Origin: Hygrophila difformis
Lineage: Eukaryota; Streptophyta; Magnoliopsida; Lamiales; Acanthaceae
Length of the DNA: 64,000 bases
Direction: 5' to 3'
Assembly (NCBI GenBank): GCA_030278955.1
Contig: JAOANR010000015.1
Coordinates: 20,927,073-20,991,072, forward strand
Positions 1 through 10,379 of this stretch are shown in pieces. Position 1 is the stretch's first letter; each line of letters begins with the position of its first letter. The translations under genes were made by a program, and so were the position numbers. The notes beneath the pieces are model-generated. The model saw only the letters and a list, made by a program, of their open reading frames with translations. It did not search any database and had not been told where the DNA came from.

Positions 1-333
1 CGTGCTGATAACGTGTTGTGTAAATATTAACCCATTAGCTATAGATATATACAAAAAATTGAATACATATTGGGAATAATGAAAGTAATGAGAAGAATAT
101 TAAGAGGGAGGAAGAAGATGTGAGATAATGGAGCCAGAAAAATTATTTGATTTCATTTCCATAGAAACATATTTATACATGGGTTTGTATAATCCATTCA
201 CCTTTTCTTAATGACATGTGTATTACACTTGTTATCAAATAGATTATGGAATGGACATGCATATCATTTCACATTGCCACGTAACATTATTACTATTATT
301 TCCCTGAATCCATTTTACTAAAATGACGATGGT
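1..333. other. AT-rich intergenic DNA
   Basis: No open reading frame of note, RNA gene or transposon end is visible. The base composition is strongly AT-rich, as in the rest of the non-transposon sequence. Confidence 0.6.
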
Positions 334-657
334 TTGTTGTAATGTACCCCTCCCTCCGTTTTTAAAAAATTATAGCATTTCTGCGTTTTGCGTTATTCAA
401 TACATATTTTTAACACTTAATATCTCAAATTGTAAAACTACGCGATTAGACGAATCTAACAGGATCCCATTTGACTATATTTTATCTTTGTATAATTGTT
501 GTAATGTACCCCTCCCTCCGTTTTTAAAATATTATAGCATTTCTGCGTTTTGCGTTATTCAATACATATTTTTAACACTTAATATCTCAAATTGTAAAAC
601 TACGCGATTAGACGAATCTAACATGATCCCATTTGACTATATTTTATCTTTGTATAA
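334..657. repeat. Two-copy tandem repeat, period 162 bp
   Basis: Copies 334-495 and 496-657 are nearly identical. Each starts TTGTTGTAATGTACCCC and contains the left half of the Stowaway element, including the internal core GATTAGACGAATCTAAC. Differences are a few substitutions (for example AACAGG versus AACATG before ATCCC). The 117-codon open frame here exists only because the repeat length is a multiple of three and is not a gene. Confidence 0.9.
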
Positions 658-1073
658 TTGTATTAAAAATTTGTAGGGGTGTCAATTTCGGACACGACCC
701 GAAAAACGAACCCGACCGACATGAAAAATTTCAGGTTTAATCATTTTGGACTTTTCCCAAATCAGGTCGACCCGAAATATTATACCACCTGCTTAACCTG
801 ACACGAACACGACCTTAAACCTGAAATTGTGTCAATTTTGGACATAACCCGAAAAAACGAACCCGAACGACACGAAAAATTTCAGGTTTGGGTTTAGTCA
901 TTTTGGGTTTTTTCCAAATCAGGTCGATCCGAAATATTATACAACCTGATCAACCCGACACGAACACGATCCGAAACCTGAAATTGACACCCCTAAAAAT
1001 TTGAATTAATATATGTTACTTAATGAATAGCAACAACTATGCAAATGTTTCATCTATTTCAAAACGGAGGGAG
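347..1073. mobile_element. Composite Stowaway-like MITE with internal duplication and a nested hAT MITE
   Basis: The left end carries CTCCCTCCGTTTT (350-362) and the right end the reverse complement, AAAACGGAGGGAG (1061-1073). TA lies just outside each end (345-346, 1074-1075), as expected for Tc1/mariner-derived Stowaway elements. Three extra C bases precede the left terminal repeat. Left-hand sequence is duplicated in tandem, and another MITE with its own target duplication sits at 674-995. Subtracting both leaves a unit close to the roughly 255 bp family seen elsewhere in this window (1100-1357, 42427-42683, 63298-63557). Confidence 0.75.
674..995. mobile_element. hAT-type MITE, 322 bp, 8 bp target duplication
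   Basis: The ends are TAGGGGTGTCAATTT and its reverse complement AAATTGACACCCCTA. The 8 bp AAAATTTG is duplicated on both sides (666-673 and 996-1003). An 8 bp duplication with these terminal repeats fits a non-autonomous hAT element. The interior has two related halves rich in cccgaa and acacgaac words, and no coding capacity. It sits inside the composite Stowaway MITE, so it inserted later. Confidence 0.85.
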
Positions 1074-1099
1074 TATGTCGTAAGCATCCTTATATAATA

Positions 1100-1357
1100 C
1101 TCCATCCGTCTCACTTAAAATGTCATGTTTTATTTATGCACACAATCTAATACATTTTTTTGATCGTTAATATATTAAAATATATAGAACTAAAAATTAT
1201 GTAAAATATATAATATAAAATTATACGATTAGACGAATCTAACAAGACCAAACATGAATATTTTTGCCAAATGTATACTTATAATAATATTGAGTCAATG
1301 TTGAACAATGAACAGTATCAAAAAGTCAAATATGACACTTCTACTTGGACGGAAGAG
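1100..1357. mobile_element. Stowaway-like MITE
   Basis: Begins CTCCATCCGTCTCACTT and ends with the imperfect reverse complement AAGTAGAAG...GGACGGAAGAG. TA flanks it at 1098-1099 and 1358-1359. It contains the family core GATTAGACGAATCTAACAAG. This copy is the best local reference for the empty target of the fold-back element and the Helitron at 16.6-20.6 kb. Confidence 0.8.
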
Positions 1358-1359
1358 TA

Positions 1360-1782
1360 CATTTTTTCATCTTCTGTCATACTTACACATTCTAGGCTCT
1401 AACTAAAAATATCTAATATGTCAAGTTATTCTGTAAAAAGCTGCCTTCTGGGTTTAATCCGTCTCATATTCATGACGACCTAGCTGCATCTATCATTGTA
1501 AATTAATTAAATTAAAAAGCTAAGAATTGTTTGCTTTTGAAGTTTGATTGATCAATTAAAAAGAAAAAAAAGTTTTTCTCCCACAAATGTTATTCAATAA
1601 ATAGAGCTAATTAGCATATATATATATATATATACATATTTTGTTAAATTGAGATATCAATCCCTCAAAAATTTTGGGGGCTGAGTGCAAAATATTTCAA
1701 AAGCTTGAGAGTTGAGTGAAATTAAAATATTTGGAGTTGAGTGCAACTTTTAAAAAGTATTTTGCCCTGAAATGTCGTAATG
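1360..1782. other. AT-rich spacer with a TA microsatellite
   Basis: No gene is seen. A (TA)n run lies at about 1616-1635 and short A or T homopolymers are scattered through it. Confidence 0.6.
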
Positions 1783-1793
1783 ATGAAGTGCAA

Positions 1794-1978
1794 TTTTTTT
1801 TAATTATTATTATTTTTTCTGAACAGTCTATACCGGCTAGAAAAGGGTGGTGGGAGCCCATACCACACAAATTACAAAGGGGAATAAAAGGGATGGATAG
1901 GGGGCCGGTGGGGAATCGAACCTCCAACATTCCGTTGGAAATTGAAGGACTTAACCACTTGGGCTAAGCCCTCATCCC
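1794..1978 (-). mobile_element. tRNA-derived SINE
   Basis: Read on the minus strand from 1978, it starts GGGATGAGGGCTTAGCCC and has an A-box-like TAGCCCAAGTGG and an exact B-box GGTTCGATTCC (about 1924-1914), the internal RNA polymerase III promoter of a tRNA-derived SINE. The body ends in TAGCCGGTATAGACTGTTCAG followed by an A-rich tail with TAA units. An 11 bp target duplication, ATGAAGTGCAA, flanks it (1783-1793, 1979-1989). The tail resembles the 3' end of the LINE fragment at 15212-15740. Confidence 0.88.
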
Positions 1979-2383
1979 ATGAAGTGCAAATTTTAAACAT
2001 AAGCCATTCCATTTATCACAATTAGCCCAATAAAATATAAAAATGGTATATGATGAGTGATTGAATGATATATCTAGTGGGTTGTCATTTTCCATTCACA
2101 CAAATATATTTATTTAAATGAAAATCATTAAATAAGTTAACTCAACCAAAAACTGCCACTTGTATACAATTAATAAATAAACCATATAAGGGTCACACTT
2201 ATATTTTCCATATTTTTATCATTAACGTTTTTAGGTTAAAAAATATGAACGACTTTGCTCCACATTGCAGAGTCATTCCAATACATGCAGATGACCTATA
2301 ATATAACCAAATTAACAAACAGTACATACACACACTACCAATATATATGCATGTGAATATATATGTAATGAGTATATATAATA

Positions 2384-2573
2384 CTCCCTCCGTCCCATTC
2401 CAAATGTCCTACTTACTATTTATGAATGTCCCATTACAAATGTCTTCTTTCTATAAATAGAAATAATTTTCCCCTCCAACAACTATGTGGACCCCACCAT
2501 ATACTCACAAACCAACTCTACCTTAATTCCCGTGCCCAACAGTAACAAGACAATTGGAGTGGGACGGAGGGAG
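2384..2573. mobile_element. Stowaway MITE, 190 bp
   Basis: Clean terminal inverted repeats, CTCCCTCCGTCCCATTCCAA at the left and GGAGTGGGACGGAGGGAG at the right. TA target duplications lie at 2382-2383 and 2574-2575. It is a different subfamily from the 255 bp copies because it lacks the GATTAGACGAATCTAAC core. Confidence 0.9.
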
Positions 2574-2627
2574 TAATATACTTCACAATATATAATTAAA
2601 ACATGTTGCTAAGAACACAAATACATA

Positions 2628-2896
2628 CTCCCTCAGTTTCATTATTTATGTTCCGAAACTTTTGGACACAGAGTTTAATGCATTTGTTTAATAATTAACA
2701 TCTTAAATGGATATATGTAAATATTTTATAGTATAAAATATATATTTTAAAATTATATAATTAGACCAATCTAATTAAACCTAACTTTAACTAGTTATTA
2801 TATATACTCGCAACAAAATTGAGTCACAATTAAACAATGAATAATATTAAAAAAAATAAAAAAATCAAATGGACACAAGTAATAGGATTGATGGAG
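2628..2896. mobile_element. Stowaway-like MITE, degenerate
   Basis: Left end CTCCCTCAGTTTCATTA, right end TTGATGGAG, with TA outside each end (2626-2627, 2897-2898). The internal core survives as ATTAGACCAATCTAATTAAAC. It is more diverged than the copy at 1100-1357. Confidence 0.75.
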
Positions 2897-2898
2897 TA

Positions 2899-3902
2899 CT
2901 TGTATTGTTTTCTTTAAAAGAACAATACAAGAAATTAATAATGATGTTAACTCTACCTTATAAAAATAAAGTTTAATCTTATGGCACAATTTAATAGTAC
3001 TATGAATGAGTATGATGTACGTATAGTTGACTCTTAATTAGGGTATTCCAAGTAGTAAAACCTAGCAACCCACCCTGAGCTGATATTGCAAAAGTTCTGG
3101 CAAGAAATTAAAAAGGAAATTGAACGATTATTAATTTGGAAAGGTAGACCCAAATTAATACTAAATAAGTATATAAATAGAAGATGAAGAAGAAAAAAAA
3201 CAAAAAAAAGTTAGAGGAGAAGTATAAACCACACGAAATCATCATTATATATATTAGTACTTCTTAATCATTTTGAGCTATCTTATTTCATCACTGACTC
3301 ATCTTCTTCCATTAGTTAGTTGAACGAACTTGGGAACACTGCTAATTTTGTAATGTCGTTTTCTCTGGGTTTCATTTTTTTTTTCTTTTTTCTGTTTTCT
3401 TCTATAAAATAATTAAACAAACAAACAAATATAAACAAAGATAATATTGGAGACAAGAAGCTGATGAATGTTCACCCGTTTGTTCAACAAAAAACTGTTT
3501 AATTGTCGGCTGTGTTTACAGAAAGCCTTTCAGGGATTGGTTTGCAAGCAATTACTATATCACTGTATAAGTCAATTTATCGGGTCCCAATTATTTAATA
3601 ATTATATATTCATGCATATATATATATATTTATTTATTTATTTTTGGCATATACCAGGTATACATTAATACATATATATTTATTTATAATAAATATAATT
3701 AAAACATATTGTAATTGTACTCAAGTAGTAACTAAATCAAATTAAAAATAATAATAATAATAATAATTAGAAAAAATACAACACATCACGTATGCCTGAT
3801 GAGTTGATAATTCACTAGGTCATTTTAACATTCTTTTGTGATAAAATTTGTTCAGTACTATAGTATATGTTATTGGATTCTCCTTAACTCGTTTTGTTAG
3901 GA
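2899..3902. other. AT-rich DNA, no gene recognised
   Basis: The stretch contains ATA and AT microsatellites (for example 3617-3645 and 3747-3767) and a pyrimidine-rich patch near 3370-3400. I found no exon chain or transposon termini. A promoter cannot be excluded, but nothing downstream would use it, because the copia-type element begins at 3908. Confidence 0.5.
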
Positions 3903-3907
3903 CTTTG

Positions 3908-4878
3908 TGTTAGGACCTGTTTTGGCAGAATGCGTTTACAAAAGATGTTCGAACACCATCGATGGACTCCGGCCAAATCTTATCCAGAAGAACATATTTA
4001 TGGAAAGTATATCTGCAGATCTTCCAGAATCGTCCCAGCAGCTGTCTGCAAATTTCCAGAGATTTCTATCAAGATTTTATGGGAGGAAAATCTCTATTCA
4101 TGGAAACTTCTCACCAAAGAATATTTGCATGCATGGAAGAAATCTACTTACCTTTTTTAGCCGATTCTTGCACTTCAAAGGAGCATTTATATAAGTGGCT
4201 GGCCATTCACTTGGGGCAAGGGAATTAATAGAATTATAATTCTCCCTCTCATTATTCGGAGTATCAAAGAAATTCTTCACCCGTGTTCTTGCATTCATCA
4301 ATCCGTGAAGAATTCATTGATCCACGTTGTATATGGTGATGTAATCATCTTTATGCAACCGCACCTTGAGTAAACTTGGATCGACAAGGTGTTCATGTGC
4401 CCATTGATTGGAGGAGACGAACTCAATCAAAGGGATTATTCAAGGCATCGTCAAAACCCGCGCTTGAAAAGACATATCTTGAAGAGGAGGGTCTGCGGAC
4501 AGGTTTCGTCCAAGGGAAACTTGAAGGGGGAGCCTTCAAGGAATTGAAGCAAGGTCGGGGAGATCTTCACCAAAACTAGGGAGAGTTTTGGTCTGACAAT
4601 TCAACCGCTTGGAGATTGGAGTTCGGCAGATTTCAATTCACTATTGTTTGGATCGCGGATCCTGTTCGAACATATAGTGGAGACTCCTGGATTGGTATCC
4701 CCCAGACGTAGGCTACGGCCGAACTGGGTCAACAAATTCCTGTGTTTGTTTCCTTTATGTTTTTCAGTTTTTAATCTTTCGCTGCATATTATCTTAAACT
4801 GAATAACGTGTCCACGAAAGGTGTTTGAACTAGTTTACAGGACAAGTTCACAGGTTATCCCTCGAAACGGACCTAACA
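3908..4878 (+). repeat. 5' LTR of the gag-only element
   Basis: The LTR is 971 bp, TG...CA bounded, and matches 7816-8785 almost base for base. It contains the phrase ATCCCCCAGACGTAGGC near its 3' end, a kind of sequence common in R/U5 regions of plant copia LTRs. Short open frames at 3907-4228 occur identically in both LTRs and are not genes. Confidence 0.95.
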
Positions 4879-4880
4879 AT

Positions 4881-4892
4881 TGGTATCAGAGC
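4881..4892 (+). other. Primer binding site, initiator tRNA-Met
   Basis: TGGTATCAGAGC lies two bases after the 5' LTR. It is the standard plant copia primer site, complementary to the 3' end of initiator methionine tRNA. Confidence 0.93.
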
Positions 4893-4925
4893 CACACGCT
4901 CTCGAGCGAGATCCGGATAGATGAG

Positions 4926-6524
4926 ATGGACAACCAAGGTGGATCGATTACTAGACCTCCTTTGCTGGATGGATCAAACTATACATTCTGGAAAGATCAG
5001 ATGGAATCCTTTATGATGTCACTTGATGATGGAATCTGGGATGCCATTGAGACACGGTATCAACCACCAATGATCGAACAAGAGGATGGAACTCAAATTC
5101 CCAAGCCCAGATCTAAGTGGACACAAAAACAAAGGACTGATGCAACGAGAAATTCCAAAGCCATTTATGCCATTCACAATGCCATCACAAGAGATCAATA
5201 CCGACTCATTGCAGGTTGTAAAATTGCACATGATGCTTGGACTACACTTGCCAATACCTACGAGGGTATGGCCCCGGTAAAAAAGTCTCGTCTCATCACT
5301 ATTGAATCTCAATTTCATAAATTATGCATGGATGAGAATGAAACTGTTGGTCAATATATTTGTAAAATTCGTGATCTAACAAACCAAGCCCTTCAGCTTG
5401 GAAAAGTGTATTCTCAACAGGAAATTGTAGGTAAAATCATTGGTACGCTTCCAGAAAGGTTCAATGCAAAAGTTGCAGCCTTGGAGTTGTACAAAGATTA
5501 TGACACCTTGCAGGTTGACGAGTTGATGGGAATCCTACAATCTTGGGAGATGTATCATTGTAAATTTAAGGTCAAAAGCATTGCTTTCAAAGCGGAGTGC
5601 AAACAACCTGTCCGAACACCTGATGATATCATAGAAGATCACTGTGAAGAGGAAGGTGATGATAATGAAATATTTAGGCTCACAGAGCGTTTGACCCGTC
5701 TATTGAGAAACAAGATGTCCAAGCAAGACGTTTCCAGGAAGAAAAGTTGTCCATCCAAGAAATCCAGAGCAATGGATGAAGACAGTTTTGATCAAAGGAA
5801 AAATGATGAATACAAAGGAGCCCAATGCTTCGAATGTGGTGGATTTGACCATATCAGGGATGAATGTGCAAATCTAAAGCATGAGAAAAGTTGTCATATC
5901 ACCTTCAGGAATTCAGACAATAAATTCAACTCTAGTGAAGTGGAATATGCTCTTATAGGTGCAGACACCTGGGATTCAGACTCGGGTTCAGACACAGAGT
6001 TCGAACCATGTAACAATCCCAACTCAGTCAATTCTTGTTTTACTAATCCTATTTGTTCTTCGTCTTACAGAGAACAGGAAAAGAGTATTGCAAGGTTATC
6101 TAAACTATATGATGAAACCTCTAAGAGACTAGAAATCTCATTGACTGAGGTCGAGGAACTTAAAGTGGTCAATCAGAACCTGATGAAGCAAATAACCAGT
6201 CTCTCGGATGAAAAATATCAATTGGTTGAAAAATCTGAGAATTTGTCCAAGAAGGTGTCTGAACTGGAAGGTGGAACCCGACAGTTACAAGTTGATAAAG
6301 ACCAAATTTTAGCTAAATGTGATCGATTGACGGTTGAAATGACGGAGCTCAAAGAAAAACTCTCTAAAGCAGAAGGTACTTTGGCGAGATTGAACAGAGG
6401 CAAAGCCAAGTTGGATGATGCAATTGCTGCTGGAAGGCCTAGTGGAAATAGACAAGGCCTTGGATACCAATCCTCAACAGGATCTTCATCTAGTGATAAA
6501 GGCACGACCAAATTTATTTCTTGA
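4926..6524 (+). CDS. gag: Retrotransposon Gag, first segment (UBN2, zinc knuckle, coiled coil)
   Basis: Gag forms the particle and packages element RNA in the cytoplasm. I choose the ATG at 4926, 47 bp after the LTR, because the open frame upstream runs back into LTR and primer site. The protein is 532 residues. Residues 15-235 form the UBN2/gag-polypeptide domain typical of copia elements (WKDQMESFM, AIHNAIT, YEGMAPVKKSRL). Residues 300-314 are a CCHC knuckle, CFECGGFDHIRDEC (5826-5867). From about residue 385 a long coiled coil follows, then a Ser/Gly-rich end. A single TGA at 6522-6524 stops the frame. The next ATG is one codon later in the same frame, so the stop probably arose by a point change such as CGA to TGA in a longer Gag. 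Confidence 0.88.
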   Translation: MDNQGGSITRPPLLDGSNYTFWKDQMESFMMSLDDGIWDAIETRYQPPMIEQEDGTQIPKPRSKWTQKQRTDATRNSKAIYAIHNAITRDQYRLIAGCKIAHDAWTTLANTYEGMAPVKKSRLITIESQFHKLCMDENETVGQYICKIRDLTNQALQLGKVYSQQEIVGKIIGTLPERFNAKVAALELYKDYDTLQVDELMGILQSWEMYHCKFKVKSIAFKAECKQPVRTPDDIIEDHCEEEGDDNEIFRLTERLTRLLRNKMSKQDVSRKKSCPSKKSRAMDEDSFDQRKNDEYKGAQCFECGGFDHIRDECANLKHEKSCHITFRNSDNKFNSSEVEYALIGADTWDSDSGSDTEFEPCNNPNSVNSCFTNPICSSSYREQEKSIARLSKLYDETSKRLEISLTEVEELKVVNQNLMKQITSLSDEKYQLVEKSENLSKKVSELEGGTRQLQVDKDQILAKCDRLTVEMTELKEKLSKAEGTLARLNRGKAKLDDAIAAGRPSGNRQGLGYQSSTGSSSSDKGTTKFIS

Positions 6525-6527
6525 GGA

Positions 6528-7073
6528 ATGTTGAAAGAAAACTACTCAAATAATGAAGTTCGAACGACTGTTCAACAATCTAAAGGCAACAGATGGAACA
6601 GAAGACAACCTCCTCCAGTACCTCTTACATGTGACTATTGCAAATTAGAGGGACACAAGACCAACCATTGTCAAAGAATCATCAAAGATCTACTTGATGG
6701 TCGACCCGTGTCATGGCCTAATGAAGAAATGAAAAAGAGGATAACTATCAGAAGAGTATGGGTGGCAAAATCTTCAAATGTTACTGAGAAAGTTACACCG
6801 AAGAGGGAAATTCTTAAGGCCATTCCGGTTGAAGCTGGTGATAATCAAGAAAAGAATGAGGAGAATCACCAAACAATCGTAGGTGAACGGGTGAAAGCAA
6901 AAGAGAAAACTCAGGAGTCCAGGGAAACGGTTCAAACTCCTGATCGAACCCCAACCGTGGAACAAACAAATGTTGAGGCTGAATCTGAAAGAGGAATTCA
7001 AAGACATCATTTTATTAAAGGATTGGTCGAATATGGCACTATGTTCATGAAACATGTCGGGACTCTGGACTAG
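6528..7073 (+). CDS. gag: Retrotransposon Gag, second segment with another zinc knuckle
   Basis: This 181-codon stretch continues the frame of the upstream Gag after a single TGA. It carries a second CCHC knuckle, CDYCKLEGHKTNHC (6630-6671), then a charged, low-complexity C-terminus. Residues about 132-139 read RETVQTPD, which fits the dynein light chain LC8 binding pattern with a VQT core; LC8 interaction is established for Sirevirus Gag proteins. Whether it is made by stop readthrough, by reinitiation at ATG 6528, or not at all cannot be told from sequence. No protease or pol domain follows. Confidence 0.7.
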   Translation: MLKENYSNNEVRTTVQQSKGNRWNRRQPPPVPLTCDYCKLEGHKTNHCQRIIKDLLDGRPVSWPNEEMKKRITIRRVWVAKSSNVTEKVTPKREILKAIPVEAGDNQEKNEENHQTIVGERVKAKEKTQESRETVQTPDRTPTVEQTNVEAESERGIQRHHFIKGLVEYGTMFMKHVGTLD

Positions 7074-7815
7074 AACGCTTTTACTGATCAAGGTTCCTGA
7101 CCGGGACAGATGTGGAACATTTATAAGGGACCTTGAACCTTGCACCGTCGGCAGTCTTCATGGAATAAGTGTTTATATTTATACAATCTAAATTGTTCTT
7201 ATTTTTTATTCATTGTTATGATGATCTTATGGCGTGCAAGGATGATGACTCCAAGAAAAATAGGCACTTGGATATTATTATGTGTCAAAAGGAGAAGATG
7301 GTTAAAGAGATGATCAAGATTGAATGCTATTATTTAGGGGGAGATATCCCATGTTGAAATACCCCGTGTTGGAGATTAATTAATCTTTAAAAGGGCCTAT
7401 TTTGGCCAAGATGTGACCCAGAGGGGGAGAAAGTTAATCATACCGATGAATGATTGAGGGGGAGATCGTTGCTGCTGCTGCTCAGTTATTGGTAATATTG
7501 TTCTATGATTTTGGTTTTTCTGTTCTCTGTTTCTGTTGGAACAGTTTTTATGAACTACTGTTATGCACTGGCCAGTAATAAAATATTTTGCTTATCATTA
7601 TTTATTTTTGTTGCCAAGTGCTGTTTGCATTGTACATGCTCCTAGATTGTGATAGACCATATTTTGTACGGAGCATTAGTATAGGTTTGTTTTATTAGGA
7701 CTTGGTGTAATTGGTGGTTGAGGTTAAATGGTGTTCTTCATGCTTGATGTTTAGAAGTTCGACATCGGTTTGATTAAGTTGTAACTGGACCACATCCTGC
7801 CAAAAAGGGGGAGAT
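7074..7815 (+). other. Non-coding 3' interior with repeated polypurine tracts
   Basis: No conserved coding sequence. Besides the tract abutting the 3' LTR (AAAAAGGGGGAGA, 7802-7814) there are three similar ones: AGGGGGAGA at 7336-7344, AGAGGGGGAGAAAG at 7430-7443 and GAGGGGGAGA at 7456-7465. Multiple polypurine tracts before the 3' LTR are a documented Sirevirus trait. Confidence 0.8.
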
Positions 7816-8785
7816 TGTTAGGACCTGTTTTGGCAGAATGTGTTCACAAAAGATGTTCGAACACCATCGATGGACTCCGGCCAAATCTTATCCAGAAGAA
7901 CATATTTATGGAAAGTATATCTGCAGATCTTCCAGAATCGTCCCAGCAGCTGTCTGCAAATTTCCAGAGATTTCTATCAAGATTTTATGGGAGGAAAATC
8001 TCTATTCATGGAAACTTCTCACCAAAGAATATTTGCATGCATGGAAGAAATCTACTTACCTTTTTTAGCCGATTCTTGCACTTCAAAGGAGCATTTATAT
8101 AAGTGGCTGGCCATTCACTTGGGGCAAGGGAATTAACAGAATTATAATTCTCCCTCTCATTATTCGGAGTGTCAAAAAAATTCTTCACCCGTGTTCTTGC
8201 ATTCATCAATCCGTGAAGAATTCATTGATCCACGTTGTATATGGTGATGTAATCATCTTTATGCAACCGCGCCTTGAGTAAACTTGGATCGACAAGGTGT
8301 TCATGTGCCCATTGATTGGAGGAGACGAACTCAATCAAAGGGATTATTCAAGGCATCGTCAAACCCGCGCTTGAAAAGACATATCTTGAAGAGGAGGGTC
8401 TGCGGACAGGTTTCGTCCAATGGAAACTTGAAGGGGGAGCCTTCAAGGAATTGAAGCAAGGTCGGGGAGATCTTCACCAAAACTAGGGAGAGTTTTGGTC
8501 TGACAATTCAACCGCTTGGAGATTGGAGTTCGGCAGATTTCAATTCACTATTGTTTGGATCGCGGATCCTGTTCGAACATATAGTGGAGACTCCTGGATT
8601 GGTATCCCCCAGACGTAGGCTACGGCCGAACTGGGTCAACAAATTCCTGTGTTTGTTTCCTTTATGTTTTTCAGTTTTTAATCTTCCGCTGCATATTATC
8701 TTAAACTGAATAACGTGTCCACGAAAGGTGTTTGAACTAGTTTACAGGACAAGTTCACATGTTATCCCTCGAAACGGACCTAACA
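7816..8785 (+). repeat. 3' LTR of the gag-only element
   Basis: The LTR is 970 bp and begins immediately after the polypurine tract. Differences from the 5' LTR include C/T at the TGTGTTCAC site, AACAG versus AATAG, GTGTC versus GTATC, and one A deletion in TCAAACCCG. Confidence 0.95.
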
Positions 8786-8790
8786 CTTTG

Positions 8791-10379
8791 TGATAAAATT
8801 ATCATCCTGCTCCTTGTTGAAATCATCATTTAACAATGAATCACGAATACGATGTGTGTTTTTTATATGCCTCCTCGGCCCATTTTCCTTTTTGGCATTT
8901 CTCAGATATTGAGGAACCAGAACACCCACAGCACGCCACCTCCGCGCGTCATCACAACTCAAAGTCTAACCCAATAATTTGAAGTGTACAAGAAATAAGA
9001 ATTCAACCCTGTAAGAATTTCTAAGGCCCGTAAAGATCAAGCCGCGACACTAATGCAATAATCCAACAATGTTACTCTCTTACCCAACTGTTTGAGCTTT
9101 TTAGCAAAGTTGGTTCACTAACATGGTATCAAAGTCAATTATAAGGGTCTAGTGTTTAAGTCCTACTGGCTGCCGCCCCATTTGTATTTGTGGGCTTTGT
9201 CTTTGATATTTTGCTTTGGTCAGCTCTTGCAGGATTGGTTATCTTGAGTTCACTCACAAGGTTAGCCTACCTTGCACGATGGGGTGTTTGTTGTTGAATT
9301 ATAATAGCTTTTAGAAAAATTAGTTTACTAATAATAAAATTATATCAAGTGAACTCTGAAAAACTTATGATGCTGTCATTTGACCCTAGATGCTTTCTAT
9401 GTGTATGGCCTCCTCATTTGTGCACACGTCGAATGTACAAAAAATAAGTGTAAGTATATATATAATGATTGTTATTACATTTAGGCAACACCGTCATACT
9501 TTGAGGTAGGGACACTAACATTTCTTGCAAGTTTAGGTTCACTCACTAAGTACAATCATGAGACTAATTTTAGTTTCAATAATGTCTGGTTTTTAGTCGA
9601 GGTTGATGATTCAAGACCAAGTGAATAACATAACCCAATACACTTACGAAAAAGTCTTGCCGGTGCCAAGTTTCATTACGCAAGTTTTGTGGATTTATTA
9701 CAAAAATTTTCCCACAACTTTTTTTTTTTAATTTATCATATTTTAAAAATAAAATATATGACGGTCATTGACTCATTAATTATACCAGTTTATACAAAAA
9801 TAAAATTTTATAGTCCTTTTAAAAAAATCATATATTTTGCTTTCTCTATGAATTAATTCAGGTAGGCACAATGACATAATTCATAATAAAATATTTACAA
9901 AACTTTTCAGACATTTTGAGTTGTGGGTCATAGGGCGGGCAGCTTGATCGGCCCGGATCTTCTTACATAATGGTACGGAACAATAGTTCATTGGGGTAGA
10001 TACAGAAATAGGTTTAAATATAAGAAGCCGAGTGGGCGGATTGGTCCGAGTGGAGAGAGGTTGAAGAATATAATGAATTGCTTCTTGGGGAGCCATCATT
10101 TCTTTGATTCTCTAACGAGGTTTCTAGTTGGATGAAAGCAGCGCTCTGGGCTATATTCTTCCTTCTCTGAATACAGCCGGAAAAGAAATGAATTTGTTGG
10201 AGATGGAAGTGTTCGATAATGAAGAGGTAGTACAACATTATGAAGTAATCTTTGTTATTTCAATTATATATATGGTAAATTAGGGCGCAGACCCCTTTTA
10301 AAATTTTCCATTTTTTTAGGCTCCATTCCAATTTTATTACACTTTACACCCCATCACATATTTGACTTGGTTTACCACG
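8791..10379. other. AT-rich DNA with a possible short LTR-element relic
   Basis: No host gene is evident. At 9092-9133 the sequence TTTTTAGCAAAGTTGGTTCACTAACA is followed directly by TGGTATCAAAGTC, like an LTR end plus Met-tRNA primer site. A diverged match to the same LTR end occurs near 9308-9335 after a G-rich tract. This could be a tiny TRIM-like relic, but its outer limits are unclear. Confidence 0.35.

Larger units (their letters stand above)
3908..8785 (+). mobile_element. Gag-only copia-type LTR retrotransposon (TR-GAG, Sirevirus-like)
   Basis: A complete LTR element of 4,878 bp: two LTRs of about 970 bp bounded by TGTTAGG...CCTAACA, 5 bp target duplication CTTTG (3903-3907, 8786-8790), an initiator-Met-tRNA primer site directly after the 5' LTR, and a polypurine tract directly before the 3' LTR. 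The interior encodes only Gag; no protease, integrase, reverse transcriptase or RNase H is present. It is therefore a non-autonomous element needing proteins in trans, the structure described as TR-GAG. The coiled-coil plus zinc-knuckle Gag and the multiple polypurine tracts suggest a Sirevirus-lineage parent; that assignment is inference. By eye the LTRs differ at about nine positions plus one indel, so the insertion is recent. Confidence 0.92.

Noticed and set aside
323..676. 117-codon open frame
   Set aside because: It spans a 162 bp tandem duplication of MITE sequence; the protein repeats itself and has no domain.
1910..1978. Functional tRNA gene on the minus strand
   Set aside because: Has A and B boxes, but no proper cloverleaf or anticodon arm, and is followed by a SINE body, A-rich tail and target duplication.
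3894..4301. Overlapping small open frames in the copia-type LTR
   Set aside because: The same frames occur in both LTRs (also 7815-8209), in several registers at once, with no family similarity.
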